A stretch of DNA of 64,000 nt from Arthrobacter sp. zg-Y919 (GCF_030142045.1 NZ_CP126242.1:2294001-2358000); one strand, 5' to 3'. Positions 7,907 through 17,619 are shown, counted from the stretch's first letter. Program-made: numbers and translations. Notes: generated by a model from the sequence alone, not told the origin.

Positions 7907-8584
7907 ATGGAGGGTTTCACTGCCCTCTTCGATCAGTACGACGTCGTCGGCGCTTTCTGGGTCAATATCCAGCTCGCGTTCTGGGCGGCGCTCTGGTCGC
8001 TGATACTTGGTACCGTGCTGGCACTGATGCGGATCTCACCGATCCCCAGCCTGCAGTGGTTCGGTGCCGCCTATGTCAACATTTTCCGCAACACGCCGCT
8101 GACCATCATCATGGTGTTCGGTTCGCTTGCGCTGTGGTCGCAGCTGAACGTCAGCCTCTCGAGCGACTTCACCACCAACTTCTTCCGCCTGGCCGTGCTG
8201 TCCCTGACCATTTACCACGCAGCGTTCTTCTGCGAGGCCATCCGCAGCGGCGTTAACACCGTTCCGCTGGGACAGGCTGAAGCCGCGCGTGCCATCGGAC
8301 TGGGCTTCCTGCCGGCCGCCGGCCTGATCATCATGCCGCAGGCCTTCCGCGGAGCCATCGCCCCGATGGGCAACGTGCTGATTGCCCTGGTGAAGAACAC
8401 CACCGTGGCTGCCACTGCCGGTGTTGCCCTGGAAACCTCCAGCGTGATGAAGACAATGATTGAGTTCTCCCCCAACCTGATGACGCAGATCTTCCTCACC
8501 TTTGCGATTGGCTACGTCATCATCGTCATCCCCATCGGCCTGCTCACCACCTGGGCTTCGAAGAAACTGGCGGTCGCACGATGA
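7907..8584 (+). CDS. gluC: Glutamate-type ABC transporter permease
   Basis: A 225-residue inner-membrane permease of the His/Glu/Gln/Arg/opine type, with about five membrane segments. The EAA loop that contacts the ATPase is visible as GQAEAARAIGLGFLPAAGLIIMPQA. The N-terminal NIQLAFWAALWSLILGTVLALMR segment and YVNIFRNTPL are typical of GltJ/GluC proteins. A GAGGTGA ribosome-binding site lies a few bases before the ATG. The stop overlaps the ATG of the next permease gene by four bases, so the two permeases are probably made in equal amounts. Confidence 0.92.
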   Translation: MEGFTALFDQYDVVGAFWVNIQLAFWAALWSLILGTVLALMRISPIPSLQWFGAAYVNIFRNTPLTIIMVFGSLALWSQLNVSLSSDFTTNFFRLAVLSLTIYHAAFFCEAIRSGVNTVPLGQAEAARAIGLGFLPAAGLIIMPQAFRGAIAPMGNVLIALVKNTTVAATAGVALETSSVMKTMIEFSPNLMTQIFLTFAIGYVIIVIPIGLLTTWASKKLAVAR

Positions 8585-9483
8585 GCGCGCAGAATGTCCT
8601 GTTTGATGCTCCCGGTCCCAAGGCCCGCCGGAACATCAGGATCGGCAATGTCCTGGGCGTGCTGCTGATTGCCGCCCTGCTCTGGACGGCTGTCTCCGGG
8701 CTCGCGGACAAGGGCCAGTTCGACGCGGCAAAGTGGACCCCCTTCCTGGAATGGCGGACGTGGGAGTTCTTCCTGCTTCCGGGCCTGCTTTCCACGCTGA
8801 AGGCCGCCGCCGTTGCCGTGGTGACGTCGATTGTTTTCGGCCTTCTCTTCGGCATTGGCCGGTTGTCCAGCTTCAAGCCGGTCAGCTGGGTCTGCGGGAT
8901 CGTCGTGGAATTCTTCCGCGCCGTTCCCGTCCTGCTGATGATGGTGTTCTTCTACCAGTTCCTCTCGAAGAACACTTCGGTGGAACCGGCACAGGTTCCC
9001 TTCGTGGCGGTGGTCATTGCCCTGACGCTCTACAACGGTTCGGTGATTGCCGAGTTGGTACGCTCCGGCGTCTACGGGCTGCCGAAGGGCCAGCGCGAGG
9101 CAGGCCTCGCCATTGGCCTCACCCCCGGACAGTCGCTGCGCAGCATCGAGATGCCGCAGGCCCTGGTTGCCATGCTGCCGGCACTGCTGAGCCAGTTCGT
9201 GGTGATCCTCAAGGACTCCGCCCTGGGCACCTTCATCGGCTACACCGAGCTGCTGGACTACGCCCGGCGCCTGGCGGCGGGTGAAGGCAACATCCTGCCC
9301 GCCCTGCTGATTACCGCGGCAATCTTCATCGCCCTCAACTGGCTGCTCACCTTCGCTGCCGGACGCCTCTCCCGGCGCCTGGGCGCCCGCGCGGGCAAGG
9401 TGCTGAAGATTGAGGAAACCCTCGAACCCGAAGGCGTTACTCCGGTACCGGCTACGGCACCGGCAAAGGGTGCGGCCAACTAG
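8581..9483 (+). CDS. gluD: Glutamate-type ABC transporter permease
   Basis: The second permease of the importer, 300 residues. A long cytoplasmic N-terminus (about 25 residues, GPKARRNIR) precedes the first membrane segment. The EAA loop reads GQREAGLAIGLTPGQSLRSIEMPQA, and VVEFFRAVPVLLMMVFFYQF is the conserved segment of this permease family. The C-terminal 30 residues are polar and rich in Pro and Ala. It starts in an ATGA overlap with gluC and ends the operon at a strong terminator. Confidence 0.92.
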   Translation: MSAQNVLFDAPGPKARRNIRIGNVLGVLLIAALLWTAVSGLADKGQFDAAKWTPFLEWRTWEFFLLPGLLSTLKAAAVAVVTSIVFGLLFGIGRLSSFKPVSWVCGIVVEFFRAVPVLLMMVFFYQFLSKNTSVEPAQVPFVAVVIALTLYNGSVIAELVRSGVYGLPKGQREAGLAIGLTPGQSLRSIEMPQALVAMLPALLSQFVVILKDSALGTFIGYTELLDYARRLAAGEGNILPALLITAAIFIALNWLLTFAAGRLSRRLGARAGKVLKIEETLEPEGVTPVPATAPAKGAAN

Positions 9484-9502
9484 CCCCCACCCGGACACAA
9501 GA

Positions 9503-9550
9503 CACAAAAGGAGGGGACCGGCACTGCCGGTCCCCTCCTTTGTGCTCTTT
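9503..9550 (+). terminator. Terminator of the glutamate transporter operon
   Basis: AAAGGAGGGGACCGGCA at 9507-9523 pairs with its complement at 9525-9541 in a long GC-rich stem with a tiny loop, followed by TGTGCTCTTTT. It sits between gluD and the convergent dapE gene and can probably act in both directions. Confidence 0.85.
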
Positions 9551-9564
9551 TCCTGCCCGCGGTC

Positions 9565-10659
9565 CTAGCCCAGCCAGGCACGCAGTGCCGCGAGGCAGTC
9601 CCGGATGGCGTCCGCGCGGACGTGCTCGTTATCGGTGTGCGCGAGCAGGGCATCCCCGGGACCGAAGTTCACTGCCGGGATCCCCAGTTCACTGAACCGG
9701 GCGACGTCGGTCCAGCCGTATTTCGGCTTGGGCTCGGCACCCACCGCGGCCACGAACGACGCGGCGGCCGGGAGGTTCAGCCCCGGCCGGGCTCCGGCGG
9801 CGGCGTCCGTGCGGACGACGTCGAACCCTGCCAGCAGTTCGCGGACGTAGGCGTCGGCCTCCTCGATGCCCTTGTCCGGGGCAAAGCGGTAGTTGATTTC
9901 CACCGTGGCCGCGTCCGGGATCACGTTGCCGGCGCTCCCGCCCCAGATCCGCACGGCGTTCAGGGATTCGCGGAAGTCCAGTCCCTCCACGGAAACCGTG
10001 GCCGGTGAATGGTCGCGCAGCCGTACCAGGATCTCCGCGGCTGCGTGGATGGCGTTCTCCCCCATCCAGGCCCGGGCCGAGTGCGCCGCCCTGCCGGTAG
10101 TGGTGGCATGGAAGCGCATGGTGCCGTTGCAGCCGCCCTCGACCGTGCCGTTGGTGGGTTCCAGGAGGACTGCGAAGTCCGCCTTCAGCCAGTCCGGGTG
10201 GCTTTCGGCCAGCCGGCCGAGTCCGCTGAGCGAGGCCTCCACTTCTTCGTGGTCGTAGAAAATGTAGGTGACGTCCCGGGCGGGGTCGGTAAGGGAAGCC
10301 GCCAGCGCCAGCTGGACCGCCACGCCGCCCTTCATATCGGTGGCGCCGCGGCCGTACAGGATCTCCCCGTCCCACGACGACGGCACGGTTCCGCGCGAGC
10401 CGGGCACCGTCGGCAGCGGCACGGTATCCAGGTGCCCGGCGAGGATGACCCGCTCGGCCCGCCCGAGCCGGGTCCTGGCCACCACGGAGTCCCCGTCCCG
10501 GGACACCTCAAGGTGCGGGTAGGCGCGCAGGGCGGTTTCAACGGCGTCGGCGAGGGCGGTTTCGTTTCCGGAGACGCTCTCGTAGTCCATCAGGGCGGCC
10601 GTCAGGTCCGCCACATCACCGGCAAGGTCCAAGGATGGCAAGGCTGCAGAAGTCACCAT
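9565..10659 (-). CDS. dapE: Succinyl-diaminopimelate desuccinylase
   Basis: This M20-family zinc hydrolase removes succinate from N-succinyl-LL-diaminopimelate in lysine and peptidoglycan precursor synthesis. The 364-residue protein has the metal ligands in LAGHLDTVP and [10 protein letters not shown], and the catalytic glutamate pair in YDHEEVEAS. The insertion dimerisation domain with [19 protein letters not shown] follows. The length is usual for actinobacterial DapE. It is divergent from dapD with only about 30 bases between the two starts, so both promoters must overlap in that gap or lie inside the genes. dapC is about 5 kb away in the same window. Confidence 0.93.
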   Translation of the reverse strand: MVTSAALPSLDLAGDVADLTAALMDYESVSGNETALADAVETALRAYPHLEVSRDGDSVVARTRLGRAERVILAGHLDTVPLPTVPGSRGTVPSSWDGEILYGRGATDMKGGVAVQLALAASLTDPARDVTYIFYDHEEVEASLSGLGRLAESHPDWLKADFAVLLEPTNGTVEGGCNGTMRFHATTTGRAAHSARAWMGENAIHAAAEILVRLRDHSPATVSVEGLDFRESLNAVRIWGGSAGNVIPDAATVEINYRFAPDKGIEEADAYVRELLAGFDVVRTDAAAGARPGLNLPAAASFVAAVGAEPKPKYGWTDVARFSELGIPAVNFGPGDALLAHTDNEHVRADAIRDCLAALRAWLG

Positions 10660-10689
10660 CCCACAGTACCGCTCGGTAGACTGGGGCCC

Positions 10690-11661
10690 ATGACTTCAAG
10701 CGCTGCCCCCACCCCCGCTGAAACCATCCGCACCGCCTCGGGCCTTGGCCTGGCCACCGTCACTTCCGACGGTGTTGTGCTGGATACCTGGTTCCCGCGC
10801 CCCCTGATGGGCGCCTCCGCTTCCGACCCGGCCCTGCAGGCCGACCTTGAAGCCGCGGCCGCTGCCATGGCCGACGGCATCCGCGGCACGCACGGCGAGG
10901 TGCTGTCCGTCCAGGTGGACCTGGACGCCGCCCCGTCGGATACCGCCGACGCCTACCTGCGCCTGCACCTGCTCTCCAGCCGCCTGGTGCAGCCGAACAG
11001 CATCAATCTGGACGGCATTTTCGCCGCCCTGCCCAACGTCGTCTGGACCAACTACGGCCCGTGCGCTGTCGCCGACTTCGAGGCTGTCCGCCTGCGGCTG
11101 CGCAGCCGCGGCCCCGTGACCGTCTTCGGCGTGGACAAGTTCCCGCGCATGACCGACTACGTCCTGCCCTCCGGTGTGCGGATTGCCGACGCCGGCCGGG
11201 TCCGGCTGGGAGCCCACCTGGCCGAAGGCACCACGGTGATGCACGAAGGCTTCGTGAACTTCAATGCCGGCACCCTCGGCACCTCGATGGTCGAAGGACG
11301 CATTTCCGCCGGCGTAGTGGTGGGCGATGGGACCGACGTCGGCGGCGGCGCCTCCATCATGGGCACCCTTTCCGGCGGCGGCAAGGAAAAAATCACGCTG
11401 GGTGAACGCGTGCTCCTGGGCGCCAACTCCGGCGTCGGCATCAGCATCGGTGACGACAGTGTGGTCGAGGCCGGCCTGTACGTCACCTCCGGCACCCGGG
11501 TGTCAGTGCAGGACGGCGGCGAGCCGCGGCTGGTGAAGGCCGCTGAACTCTCCGGCGTGCCGAACCTCCTGTTCCGCCGTAACTCCACCACCGGTGCCGT
11601 AGAGGCACTCCCCCGCAACGGACGCACCGTGGAGCTGAACTCCGCGCTGCACGCGAACTAG
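10690..11661 (+). CDS. dapD: Tetrahydrodipicolinate N-succinyltransferase
   Basis: DapD transfers succinate from succinyl-CoA to tetrahydrodipicolinate in the succinylase branch of lysine/DAP synthesis. The 323-residue protein is of the actinobacterial type. It has an N-terminal alpha/beta domain followed by a left-handed beta-helix built of hexapeptide-like turns, seen in [40 protein letters not shown] and [38 protein letters not shown] lies at the junction. An in-frame open stretch continues far upstream, but the ATG at 10690 starts the family-conserved region. It is divergent from dapE. Confidence 0.95.
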   Translation: MTSSAAPTPAETIRTASGLGLATVTSDGVVLDTWFPRPLMGASASDPALQADLEAAAAAMADGIRGTHGEVLSVQVDLDAAPSDTADAYLRLHLLSSRLVQPNSINLDGIFAALPNVVWTNYGPCAVADFEAVRLRLRSRGPVTVFGVDKFPRMTDYVLPSGVRIADAGRVRLGAHLAEGTTVMHEGFVNFNAGTLGTSMVEGRISAGVVVGDGTDVGGGASIMGTLSGGGKEKITLGERVLLGANSGVGISIGDDSVVEAGLYVTSGTRVSVQDGGEPRLVKAAELSGVPNLLFRRNSTTGAVEALPRNGRTVELNSALHAN

Positions 11662-11673
11662 CGGGCCGGTCCG

Positions 11674-12543
11674 ATGCAACTGCTCCAGCAGCATGAGACC
11701 CGCAGCTTCCGCGTGCTGGTCCTGCTGCTGGTGCTGTGCCTCGCCGCGTTCGCCGCGTTGTTCGCGGCGTCCGCGCTCTCGGGCAGGAAGCAGGCGCCGG
11801 TGATTGCCGAACGCTGCATCGCTGTCGTCGGCGGCGCGGAATACCGGCTGACGCTCGAGCAGGCCGCGCACGCCTCGACTATTTCCGGCGTGGCGGTGGC
11901 CCGCGGGCTGCCGCCGCGCGCCGTCTCGATAGCCCTGGCCACCGCCCTGCAGGAATCTGGACTGCGCAACGTGGATTACGGTGACGACGCCGGCCCGGAC
12001 TCCCGCGGGCTCTTCCAGCAGCGCCCCTCCCAGGGCTGGGGCAGCCAGGAACAGATCATGGACCCGGTGTACGCCGCAAATGCGTTCTACAACGGGCTTG
12101 AGAAGGTGCCCGGCTACCTGGACCTCCCGATCACGGAGGCGGCCCAGACCGTCCAGCGCAGCGCCTTCCCGGACGCCTACGCCAAACACGAAGGCCCTGC
12201 CCGGGCCTTCGCGTCCGCCCTGACCGGGCAGACCCCCGCCGCCCTGTCCTGCACCCTGCACACCCCGACTGCCACCGCAGACCCCGCGCAGAGCGCTGCG
12301 GCCGTCGAGGAAGTCTACGGGCCCCTCAACGGTTCCGTCCTGGGCCCGCTGTACCTGGCCGACGTCGAGGGCGCCTACGGCTGGTCCATTGCGCAGTGGT
12401 TTGTCGCCAATGCCAAGGCGCTTGGCATCGAGTCGGTGGCCTACGAGGGGCGGACCTGGCATCAGGGCAGCGCTGTCTGGGAGGAATCGGAGGCCGTCGC
12501 CGGGCAGGTTGCCGTCACCGCGTTTACCCTCCCCGCGGAATAA
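11674..12543 (+). CDS. Membrane-anchored lysozyme-like protein
   Basis: A 289-residue protein with one N-terminal membrane segment (about residues 13-36) and an extracytoplasmic remainder. The stretch [35 protein letters not shown] and [13 protein letters not shown] resembles the transglycosylase/lysozyme-like fold, where the Glu of QES would be in the catalytic position. Related proteins are common in actinobacteria and usually annotated only as hypothetical. Peptidoglycan cleavage is therefore inferred, not shown. The C-terminal half, after [10 protein letters not shown], is a separate region of unknown function with [11 protein letters not shown]. It starts 12 bases after dapD and is probably cotranscribed. 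Confidence 0.6.
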   Translation: MQLLQQHETRSFRVLVLLLVLCLAAFAALFAASALSGRKQAPVIAERCIAVVGGAEYRLTLEQAAHASTISGVAVARGLPPRAVSIALATALQESGLRNVDYGDDAGPDSRGLFQQRPSQGWGSQEQIMDPVYAANAFYNGLEKVPGYLDLPITEAAQTVQRSAFPDAYAKHEGPARAFASALTGQTPAALSCTLHTPTATADPAQSAAAVEEVYGPLNGSVLGPLYLADVEGAYGWSIAQWFVANAKALGIESVAYEGRTWHQGSAVWEESEAVAGQVAVTAFTLPAE

Positions 12544-12605
12544 TCGGGCCGACCCAGCGGCCTTCCACCGCGGATGCCGCCGGGCAAGCGTTTAGGCTTA
12601 GAAGC

Positions 12606-13622
12606 ATGCGCATTCTAGTCACCGGTGGCACCGGTTATATCGGATCCCACACCACGCTGGCCCTGCTCGAAGCGGGCCACGACGTGGTGGTTGTGGACAA
12701 CCTCCTGAACTCCAGCGAAGAGTCACTCCGGCGTGTCCAGGAGCTGACCGGCCGCAAGGCCGAGTTCATCAAGGCGGACCTGCTGGACGAGGCCGCGCTG
12801 GAGGCGGTCTTCGACAGCCGGCCCATCGACGCCGTCATCCACTTCGCCGGGCTGAAGGCCGTGGGCGAATCCGTGGCGAAACCGCTGTACTACTACTCCA
12901 ACAACGTGGTCGGCACCATCAACCTGCTGCACGCCATGGACCGGCATGACGTCCGGACCATCGTCTTCAGTTCCTCGGCGACCGTCTACGGGGCATCCGA
13001 GGAGGTTCCCCTCACCGAGGACTCTCCCATGGACGCCGTGAACCCGTACGGCCGTACCAAGGAGCAGATCGAGGACATCCTCAGCGACCTCGGTGCCGCC
13101 GACGAACGGTGGAACGTTGCCCTGCTGCGCTATTTCAACCCCGCAGGCGCCCACGAGTCCGGCCGTATCGGCGAGGACCCCACGGGCACCCCGAACAACC
13201 TGCTGCCGTTCGTGGCGCAGGTAGCCGTCGGCCGCCGCGAGAAGGTTATGGTCTTCGGCAACGACTACCCCACGCCGGACGGCACCGGCGTCCGCGACTA
13301 CATCCACGTGGTGGACCTCGCCGCCGGCCACCTGGCCGCCCTCAACTTCCTGGGCGAAACCCCGGGCGTCCACCGCTGGAACCTGGGCACCGGCAACGGC
13401 TCCTCCGTCCTGGAGGTCCTCTCCGCCTTCTCCGCCGCAGCCGGTAAGGAAATCCCGTACGAATTCGCCGCCCGGCGTCCGGGCGACGCAGCCGTCAGCT
13501 ACGCCGACCCCGCCGCAGCGCACGCGGATCTGGGCTGGCGAGCCGAGCGCACGCTGGAAAGCATGTGCGAGGACCACTGGCGCTGGCAGAAAAACAACCC
13601 CGAGGGTTACGCCGCCGAATAA
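12606..13622 (+). CDS. galE: UDP-glucose 4-epimerase
   Basis: This enzyme interconverts UDP-glucose and UDP-galactose for envelope polysaccharides and galactose use. The 338-residue extended short-chain dehydrogenase has the NAD-binding motif [10 protein letters not shown] at residues 6-15, the Ser of FSSSATVYG, and the catalytic Tyr/Lys in [29 protein letters not shown] and the C-terminal [10 protein letters not shown] are typical of bacterial GalE. The ATG at 12606 is chosen because the Rossmann fold begins there. galU in the same window makes its substrate, but is 35 kb away. A strong hairpin follows the gene. Confidence 0.95.
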   Translation: MRILVTGGTGYIGSHTTLALLEAGHDVVVVDNLLNSSEESLRRVQELTGRKAEFIKADLLDEAALEAVFDSRPIDAVIHFAGLKAVGESVAKPLYYYSNNVVGTINLLHAMDRHDVRTIVFSSSATVYGASEEVPLTEDSPMDAVNPYGRTKEQIEDILSDLGAADERWNVALLRYFNPAGAHESGRIGEDPTGTPNNLLPFVAQVAVGRREKVMVFGNDYPTPDGTGVRDYIHVVDLAAGHLAALNFLGETPGVHRWNLGTGNGSSVLEVLSAFSAAAGKEIPYEFAARRPGDAAVSYADPAAAHADLGWRAERTLESMCEDHWRWQKNNPEGYAAE

Positions 13623-13680
13623 TTTCCGCGTTGCAGGCCCTGCCAGGCGCCGGCAGCAAAGACAGGCCCGGCAGTAAAGA

Positions 13681-13726
13681 AAAGACAGAAGGTCCCCGGA
13701 ATTTTCCGGGGACCTTCTGTCTTTTA
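13681..13726 (+). terminator. Bidirectional terminator between galE and gltA
   Basis: A perfect 22-bp inverted repeat (13681-13702 against 13705-13726) with A-runs on one side and T-runs on the other, so either strand gives a stem followed by a U-tract. It separates the convergent galE and gltA genes. Confidence 0.92.
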
Positions 13727-13751
13727 TGTTTTTGCGTGTTTTTGCAGTGGA

Positions 13752-15044
13752 TCAGCGCTGCGGGTAGCTGCGCTCCGGTGCACCCGTGTAGAGCTGGCGC
13801 GGGCGGCCGATCTTCGTCTGCGGATCCTGCATCATTTCGCGCCATTGGGCAATCCAGCCCGGCAGGCGGCCAATGGCGAACAGCACCGTAAACATCTTCT
13901 CGGGGAAGCCCATGGCCTTGTAGATCAGGCCCGTGTAGAAGTCCACGTTCGGGTACAGCTTGCGCTCGATGAAGTAATCATCGGCCAGGGCCTTCTCTTC
14001 CAGGCGCATGGCGATATCCAGCAGCTCGTCGTTGCCGCCGAGCTTGGCGAGGATGTCGTGGGCGGTGGCCTTGACGATCTTGGCGCGCGGATCGTAGTTC
14101 TTGTAGACGCGGTGCCCGAAGCCCATGAGCTTCACGCCGTCTTCCTTGTTCTTGACCTTCTCCATGAACGCCTCCGGCTGCATGCCGGTGGACTGGATGT
14201 CCCGCAGCATGTTCAGCACGGCTTCGTTGGCACCGCCGTGGAGCGGGCCGAAGAGGGCGCTGATACCGGCGGAGACGGACGCGAACATGTTGGCGTTGGA
14301 GCTGCCCACCAGGCGGACAGTGGAGGTGGAGCAGTTCTGCTCGTGGTCCGCGTGCAGGATCAGCAGCAGGTCCAGGGCCTTCACCAGGTCGGGATCGATT
14401 TCATACGGCTCGGCCGGCAGGCCGAAGGACAGACGCATGAAGTTCTCCACCAGGTTCATGGAGTTGTCCGGGTAGAGCATCGGCTGGCCGATGGACTTCT
14501 TGTGCGCGTAGGCAGCAATCACGGGCAGCTTCGCCATGAGGCGGACCGTGGAGAGCTCCACCTGTTCCTCATCGAACGGGTCCAGGGAGTCCTGGTAGAA
14601 GGTGGAGAGGGCGCTGACTGCCGAGGACAGCACCGGCATCGGGTGCGCATCGCGCGGGAATCCGCCGAAGAAGCCCTTGAGGTCTTCGTGGAGCAGGGTG
14701 TGGCGGCGGATCCGCTGGTCGAAGTTCTCCAGCTCGGTGGGGGTCGGCAGTTCCCCGTAGATCAGCAGGTAGGAGGTCTCGAGGAAGCTGGAGTGCTTTG
14801 CCAGCTGCTCGATCGGATAGCCGCGGTAGCGCAGGATGCCCTGGTCGCCGTCGATGTAGGTGATCGCGGAGGTGGTGGCCGCCGTGTTCATGAAGCCGGG
14901 GTCAAAAGTGACGGTGCCGGTCTGCTTCAGCAGCTTGGAAACGTCGTAACCGTTGTTTCCCTCAGCTGCGGCAACGCGGGGCAGTACAAGCTCATCTTCC
15001 GGGTTTGGCCCGTACTGGAGCTTGGCACTTGGTTGCTCAGTCAT
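13752..15044 (-). CDS. gltA: Citrate synthase
   Basis: The first enzyme of the citric acid cycle, joining acetyl-CoA and oxaloacetate. The 430-residue protein is a type II bacterial citrate synthase: YRGYPIEQLA near the start, then HADHEQNCSTSTVR and GPLHGGANEAV with catalytic His residues, MGFGHRVYKNYDPRA, and a C-terminal NVDFYTGLIY with the catalytic Asp. An open frame extends 22 codons upstream. The ATG at 15044 is preferred because TAAAGGAG stands seven bases before it and MTEQPSAKLQYG is a natural family start. The 185-base leader contains an imperfect palindrome (15077-15105) that may be an operator or hairpin. Confidence 0.95.
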   Translation of the reverse strand: MTEQPSAKLQYGPNPEDELVLPRVAAAEGNNGYDVSKLLKQTGTVTFDPGFMNTAATTSAITYIDGDQGILRYRGYPIEQLAKHSSFLETSYLLIYGELPTPTELENFDQRIRRHTLLHEDLKGFFGGFPRDAHPMPVLSSAVSALSTFYQDSLDPFDEEQVELSTVRLMAKLPVIAAYAHKKSIGQPMLYPDNSMNLVENFMRLSFGLPAEPYEIDPDLVKALDLLLILHADHEQNCSTSTVRLVGSSNANMFASVSAGISALFGPLHGGANEAVLNMLRDIQSTGMQPEAFMEKVKNKEDGVKLMGFGHRVYKNYDPRAKIVKATAHDILAKLGGNDELLDIAMRLEEKALADDYFIERKLYPNVDFYTGLIYKAMGFPEKMFTVLFAIGRLPGWIAQWREMMQDPQTKIGRPRQLYTGAPERSYPQR

Positions 15045-15229
15045 TAATTCTCCTTTAGGAGTTTTCGAAACCGCCGCTATGTACATCCGCTTCCGGCGGA
15101 CATAGTGCATTCCACTAAACTATTTCGCTAAAACGCTACCGGTTTCAGTGCCCTTACCACTAATCGGGGCGGGTACTGTTGTACAAGCGCAACATGGGCT
15201 GCCGCGTTATGCCGGTGCAGTGCCTAATA

Positions 15230-16393
15230 CTATTCCCGCGCGGCCGATGCTGCGTGCAGGCGGTCTGCGGCTGCATTGACGCCCTCGTCCGTGCCGGTCA
15301 GGGCGATCCGGACAAAGCCAGCCCCTGCGTCACCGTAGAAAACACCCGGCCCCACCACTATGCCCAGTTCCGCGAAGCGTGCCACGGTTGCCCAGGTGTC
15401 CTCTCCCGCACTCGCCCACAGGTACAGCCCGGCCTCGGAATGTTCAATCTTCAGTCCGAACGCCTCGAGCGCCGGCACCAGCCGGTTCCGGCGGGAACGG
15501 TAGAGGTCCTTCTGTGCGGCCACGTGCACATCATCGCGCAGTGCTGCGGCCATGGCCGCCTGCACCGGTGCGGGCACAATCATCCCGGCGTGCTTGCGGC
15601 TGTTGACCAGGTTGGCAATGAGCGCCGGATCGCCGGCGGTGAAGGCGGCACGGTAACCGGCCATGTTCGATTGCTTGCTGAGCGAATACACCGCGAGCAG
15701 GGAGTCGGTGCTCCCGCCGCTGACCCGCGGATCGAGGATGCTGGGGACTGGTTCTCCGCCTACAGCAGGGTCCCACTGGCCCCAGCCGAGTTCGGCATAG
15801 CATTCGTCGGAGGCGACCACGGCGCCCACTGCCCGCGCTTCTTCCACGAGCGCACGCAGCGGCTCGGCCGAGCGCACGATTCCGGTGGGGTTGCCCGGGG
15901 AGTTTACCCAGACCAGCCGTACACGGGCACGGGTCTGTTCGTCCAGGTCAGAGAGGTGGTCGGCGGCCACCGCCGTCGCGCCGGCAAATACCGCGCCCAT
16001 GTCGTAGGTGGGGTAGGCGACCACGGGACGGACGACGACGTCGCCCTCCCCCAGTCCCAGGAGCAGCGGCAGCCACGCGACGAGCTCCTTCGAGCCCACG
16101 GTGGGCAGCACAGCCTCGGGATCGAGTCCGGGGACGTTCCGGCGCCGGGCGAACCACTCCACGACGGCGGCACGCAGATCTGCGGTGCCGTGCGTGGTGG
16201 GATAGCCCGGGGCGTCCGACGCCGCCGCCAGTGCCTCACGGACGACGGCGGGAGTGGGGTCCACGGGTGTGCCGATGGAGAGGTTCACGGCACCGCCGGG
16301 ATGCTCCGCGGCCCGGCGCTGGTATGGCGCCATGGCGTCCCAGGGGTATTCCGGCAGGTCCAGCCCGAAAGCCCGGGACGCCGCCACGCTCAT
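15230..16393 (-). CDS. dapC: N-succinyldiaminopimelate aminotransferase
   Basis: This PLP-dependent class I/II aminotransferase makes N-succinyl-LL-diaminopimelate, the step between DapD and DapE, both of which lie in the window. The 387-residue protein has AYPTYDMGA, WVNSPGNPTG and the PLP-lysine region SLSKQSNMAGYRAAF. The N-terminal LDLPEYPWDAMAPY and the C-terminal IALTGTDEGVNAAADRL match the actinobacterial DapC subfamily found beside ferredoxin FdxA. It overlaps fdxA by four bases and is translated after it, a gene pair conserved across actinobacteria. Confidence 0.93.
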   Translation of the reverse strand: MSVAASRAFGLDLPEYPWDAMAPYQRRAAEHPGGAVNLSIGTPVDPTPAVVREALAAASDAPGYPTTHGTADLRAAVVEWFARRRNVPGLDPEAVLPTVGSKELVAWLPLLLGLGEGDVVVRPVVAYPTYDMGAVFAGATAVAADHLSDLDEQTRARVRLVWVNSPGNPTGIVRSAEPLRALVEEARAVGAVVASDECYAELGWGQWDPAVGGEPVPSILDPRVSGGSTDSLLAVYSLSKQSNMAGYRAAFTAGDPALIANLVNSRKHAGMIVPAPVQAAMAAALRDDVHVAAQKDLYRSRRNRLVPALEAFGLKIEHSEAGLYLWASAGEDTWATVARFAELGIVVGPGVFYGDAGAGFVRIALTGTDEGVNAAADRLHAASAARE

Positions 16394-16713
16394 GCCTGGT
16401 TCTGCGGCGGCAGGGCCGCAATGATCGGGTGGTCCATGTGGGTGTTGCCTACCTTGGCGGCACCGCCCGGCGAGCCAAGCTCATCGAAGAACTCAACGTT
16501 GGCCTTGTAGTAGTCGGCCCATTCCTCGGGAGTGTCGTCTTCGTAATAAATGGCCTCCACCGGGCAGACGGGTTCGCAGGCGCCGCAGTCGACGCATTCG
16601 TCCGGGTGGATGTAGAGGGAGCGTTCGCCTTCATAGATGCAGTCCACGGGGCACTCTTCAATACATGCCTTGTCTTTTACATCCACGCACGGCTGCGCAA
16701 TTACGTACGTCAC
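16390..16713 (-). CDS. fdxA: 7Fe ferredoxin
   Basis: A soluble electron carrier of 107 residues with one [3Fe-4S] and one [4Fe-4S] cluster. The cysteines Cys9, Cys17 and Cys50 fit the 3Fe cluster, and Cys21, Cys40, Cys43 and Cys46 the 4Fe cluster; Cys25 is extra. The segments ACIEECPVDCIYEG and CVDCGACEPVCPVEAI are the family's hallmarks, followed by the acidic DDTPEEWADYYKANVEFF tail. It is upstream of, and overlaps, dapC. Actinobacterial FdxA can serve cytochromes P450 and other oxidoreductases. Its specific partner here is unknown. Confidence 0.96.
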   Translation of the reverse strand: MTYVIAQPCVDVKDKACIEECPVDCIYEGERSLYIHPDECVDCGACEPVCPVEAIYYEDDTPEEWADYYKANVEFFDELGSPGGAAKVGNTHMDHPIIAALPPQNQA

Positions 16714-16852
16714 GTCCCTTGCCTTCCTGATCTGCGGACCGTCGGCCGGTAGGACGGCGGGTCGCTGGGTGTTGGTTCCACGTTAGTAGCCTTGTCCATT
16801 ATCTCCCAGCCGGAGCGTCCCCGTGACTACGGCCCCGCCATAGGATGGGAGC

Positions 16853-17095
16853 ATGACCTCCTCCGAACCAGCCGCCGTGCTGCGCGGCCTGCAGCCCGGG
16901 GTGCGCGTGGTGGTGCGATACCGCATCGAAGGCGGCCTGACCGATGCGCTCGGCACGCTCAGCAGCATCGGGGCCGACGAGTGCACCGTATCCACCCGGC
17001 GCGGCGACGTCGTCATTCCCTACCCCCTGGTGACGGCCGCCAAGACCGTACCGCCCGCTCCCCCTCGCCGGGCTGCCCGGACGCGTGCGCTCTGA
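16853..17095 (+). CDS. Stand-alone SH3-like domain protein (Rv0428c type)
   Basis: An 80-residue protein whose core, GVRVVVRYRIEGGLTDALGT followed by STRRGDVVIPYPLVTAAKTVP, resembles the small SH3-like domain at the N-terminus of mycobacterial Rv0428c-type GNAT acetyltransferases. Here the acetyltransferase part is absent: the protein ends in a short basic tail (RRAARTRAL) before a stop. It is divergent from fdxA and convergent with the membrane protein next to typA. The function of the domain alone is unknown. The complete domain argues for a real gene rather than a fragment. Confidence 0.6.
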   Translation: MTSSEPAAVLRGLQPGVRVVVRYRIEGGLTDALGTLSSIGADECTVSTRRGDVVIPYPLVTAAKTVPPAPPRRAARTRAL

Positions 17096-17114
17096 CCCTG
17101 AAGATCCCATGACA

Positions 17115-17158
17115 AAGGCCGCCGGAACAATGTTCCAGCGGCCTTCCTACATGCTTTT
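17115..17158 (+). terminator. Terminator between convergent genes
   Basis: AAGGCCGC at 17115-17122 pairs with GCGGCCTT at 17138-17145. An inner stem GGAACA/TGTTCC continues after one mismatch, and CCTACATGCTTTTTGG follows. It can serve the SH3-like gene on the plus strand and the membrane protein gene on the minus strand. Confidence 0.8.
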
Positions 17159-17173
17159 TGGGTTCTGCGGCGC

Positions 17174-17617
17174 CTAGGCTGCGGTCCCGCCTGCGCGGTC
17201 GCGGCCCAGCACCCGTGCACAGACCAGCACAGCGATGACCGTGGCGACGGCCTGGCCGAAAAGCCACACCACCCCCGCGGTAACCACCGGAGGCTGTTCC
17301 TCCGCAGAGGAACCGGTCACGATCAGCGGAACCTCGCTGACGAGGTCCAGGGAGAAAAGCCCCAGCAGCAGGTAGGTGATGACGCCGGTCGCGGCACTCA
17401 GCAACGCGCTGCGCTGCCACAGCCCGACCAGCAGCGCCACGGCACTGCTGAACACCACTGCCAACAGGGCACCGACCGGCAGCCCGTTATCGCCGGCGTA
17501 GACCACGTGGCCGTGCAGGGACGTACCCAGCACCGCCGCGAGGAGTCCGCCGGCAACGGCGGCAAGAGGCCCCCGCCAGCGCGGGGACCTCTTGCCGGAT
17601 TCAGCCGAAGTGGAAAT
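17174..17617 (-). CDS. Four-helix membrane protein, possibly DUF6113
   Basis: A small integral membrane protein with four hydrophobic segments (AAVAGGLLAAVLGTSL, VGALLAVVFSSAVALLVGL, LLSAATGVITYLLLGLF, VVWLFGQAVATVIAVLVC). In other actinobacteria a DUF6113 protein lies close to fdxA and dapC, and both the location and topology fit, but the assignment is tentative. The start is unusual. No ATG, GTG or TTG lies in frame between the typA stop and the first helix. Either translation begins at an ATT two bases after the typA stop (position 17617), or at an ATG at 17716 inside typA. The composition after 17617 is protein-like, while the 33 codons before it are an Arg/Pro/Gln-rich shadow of typA. 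Confidence 0.6.
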   Translation of the reverse strand: MSTSAESGKRSPRWRGPLAAVAGGLLAAVLGTSLHGHVVYAGDNGLPVGALLAVVFSSAVALLVGLWQRSALLSAATGVITYLLLGLFSLDLVSEVPLIVTGSSAEEQPPVVTAGVVWLFGQAVATVIAVLVCARVLGRDRAGGTAA

Positions 17618-17619
17618 GA

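Noticed and set aside
15077..15105. Imperfect palindrome in the gltA leader (CTATG...TCCGC...GCGGA...CATAG)
   Set aside because: The arms are asymmetric, with four unpaired bases on one side, and nothing links it to a known regulator. Mentioned only under gltA.
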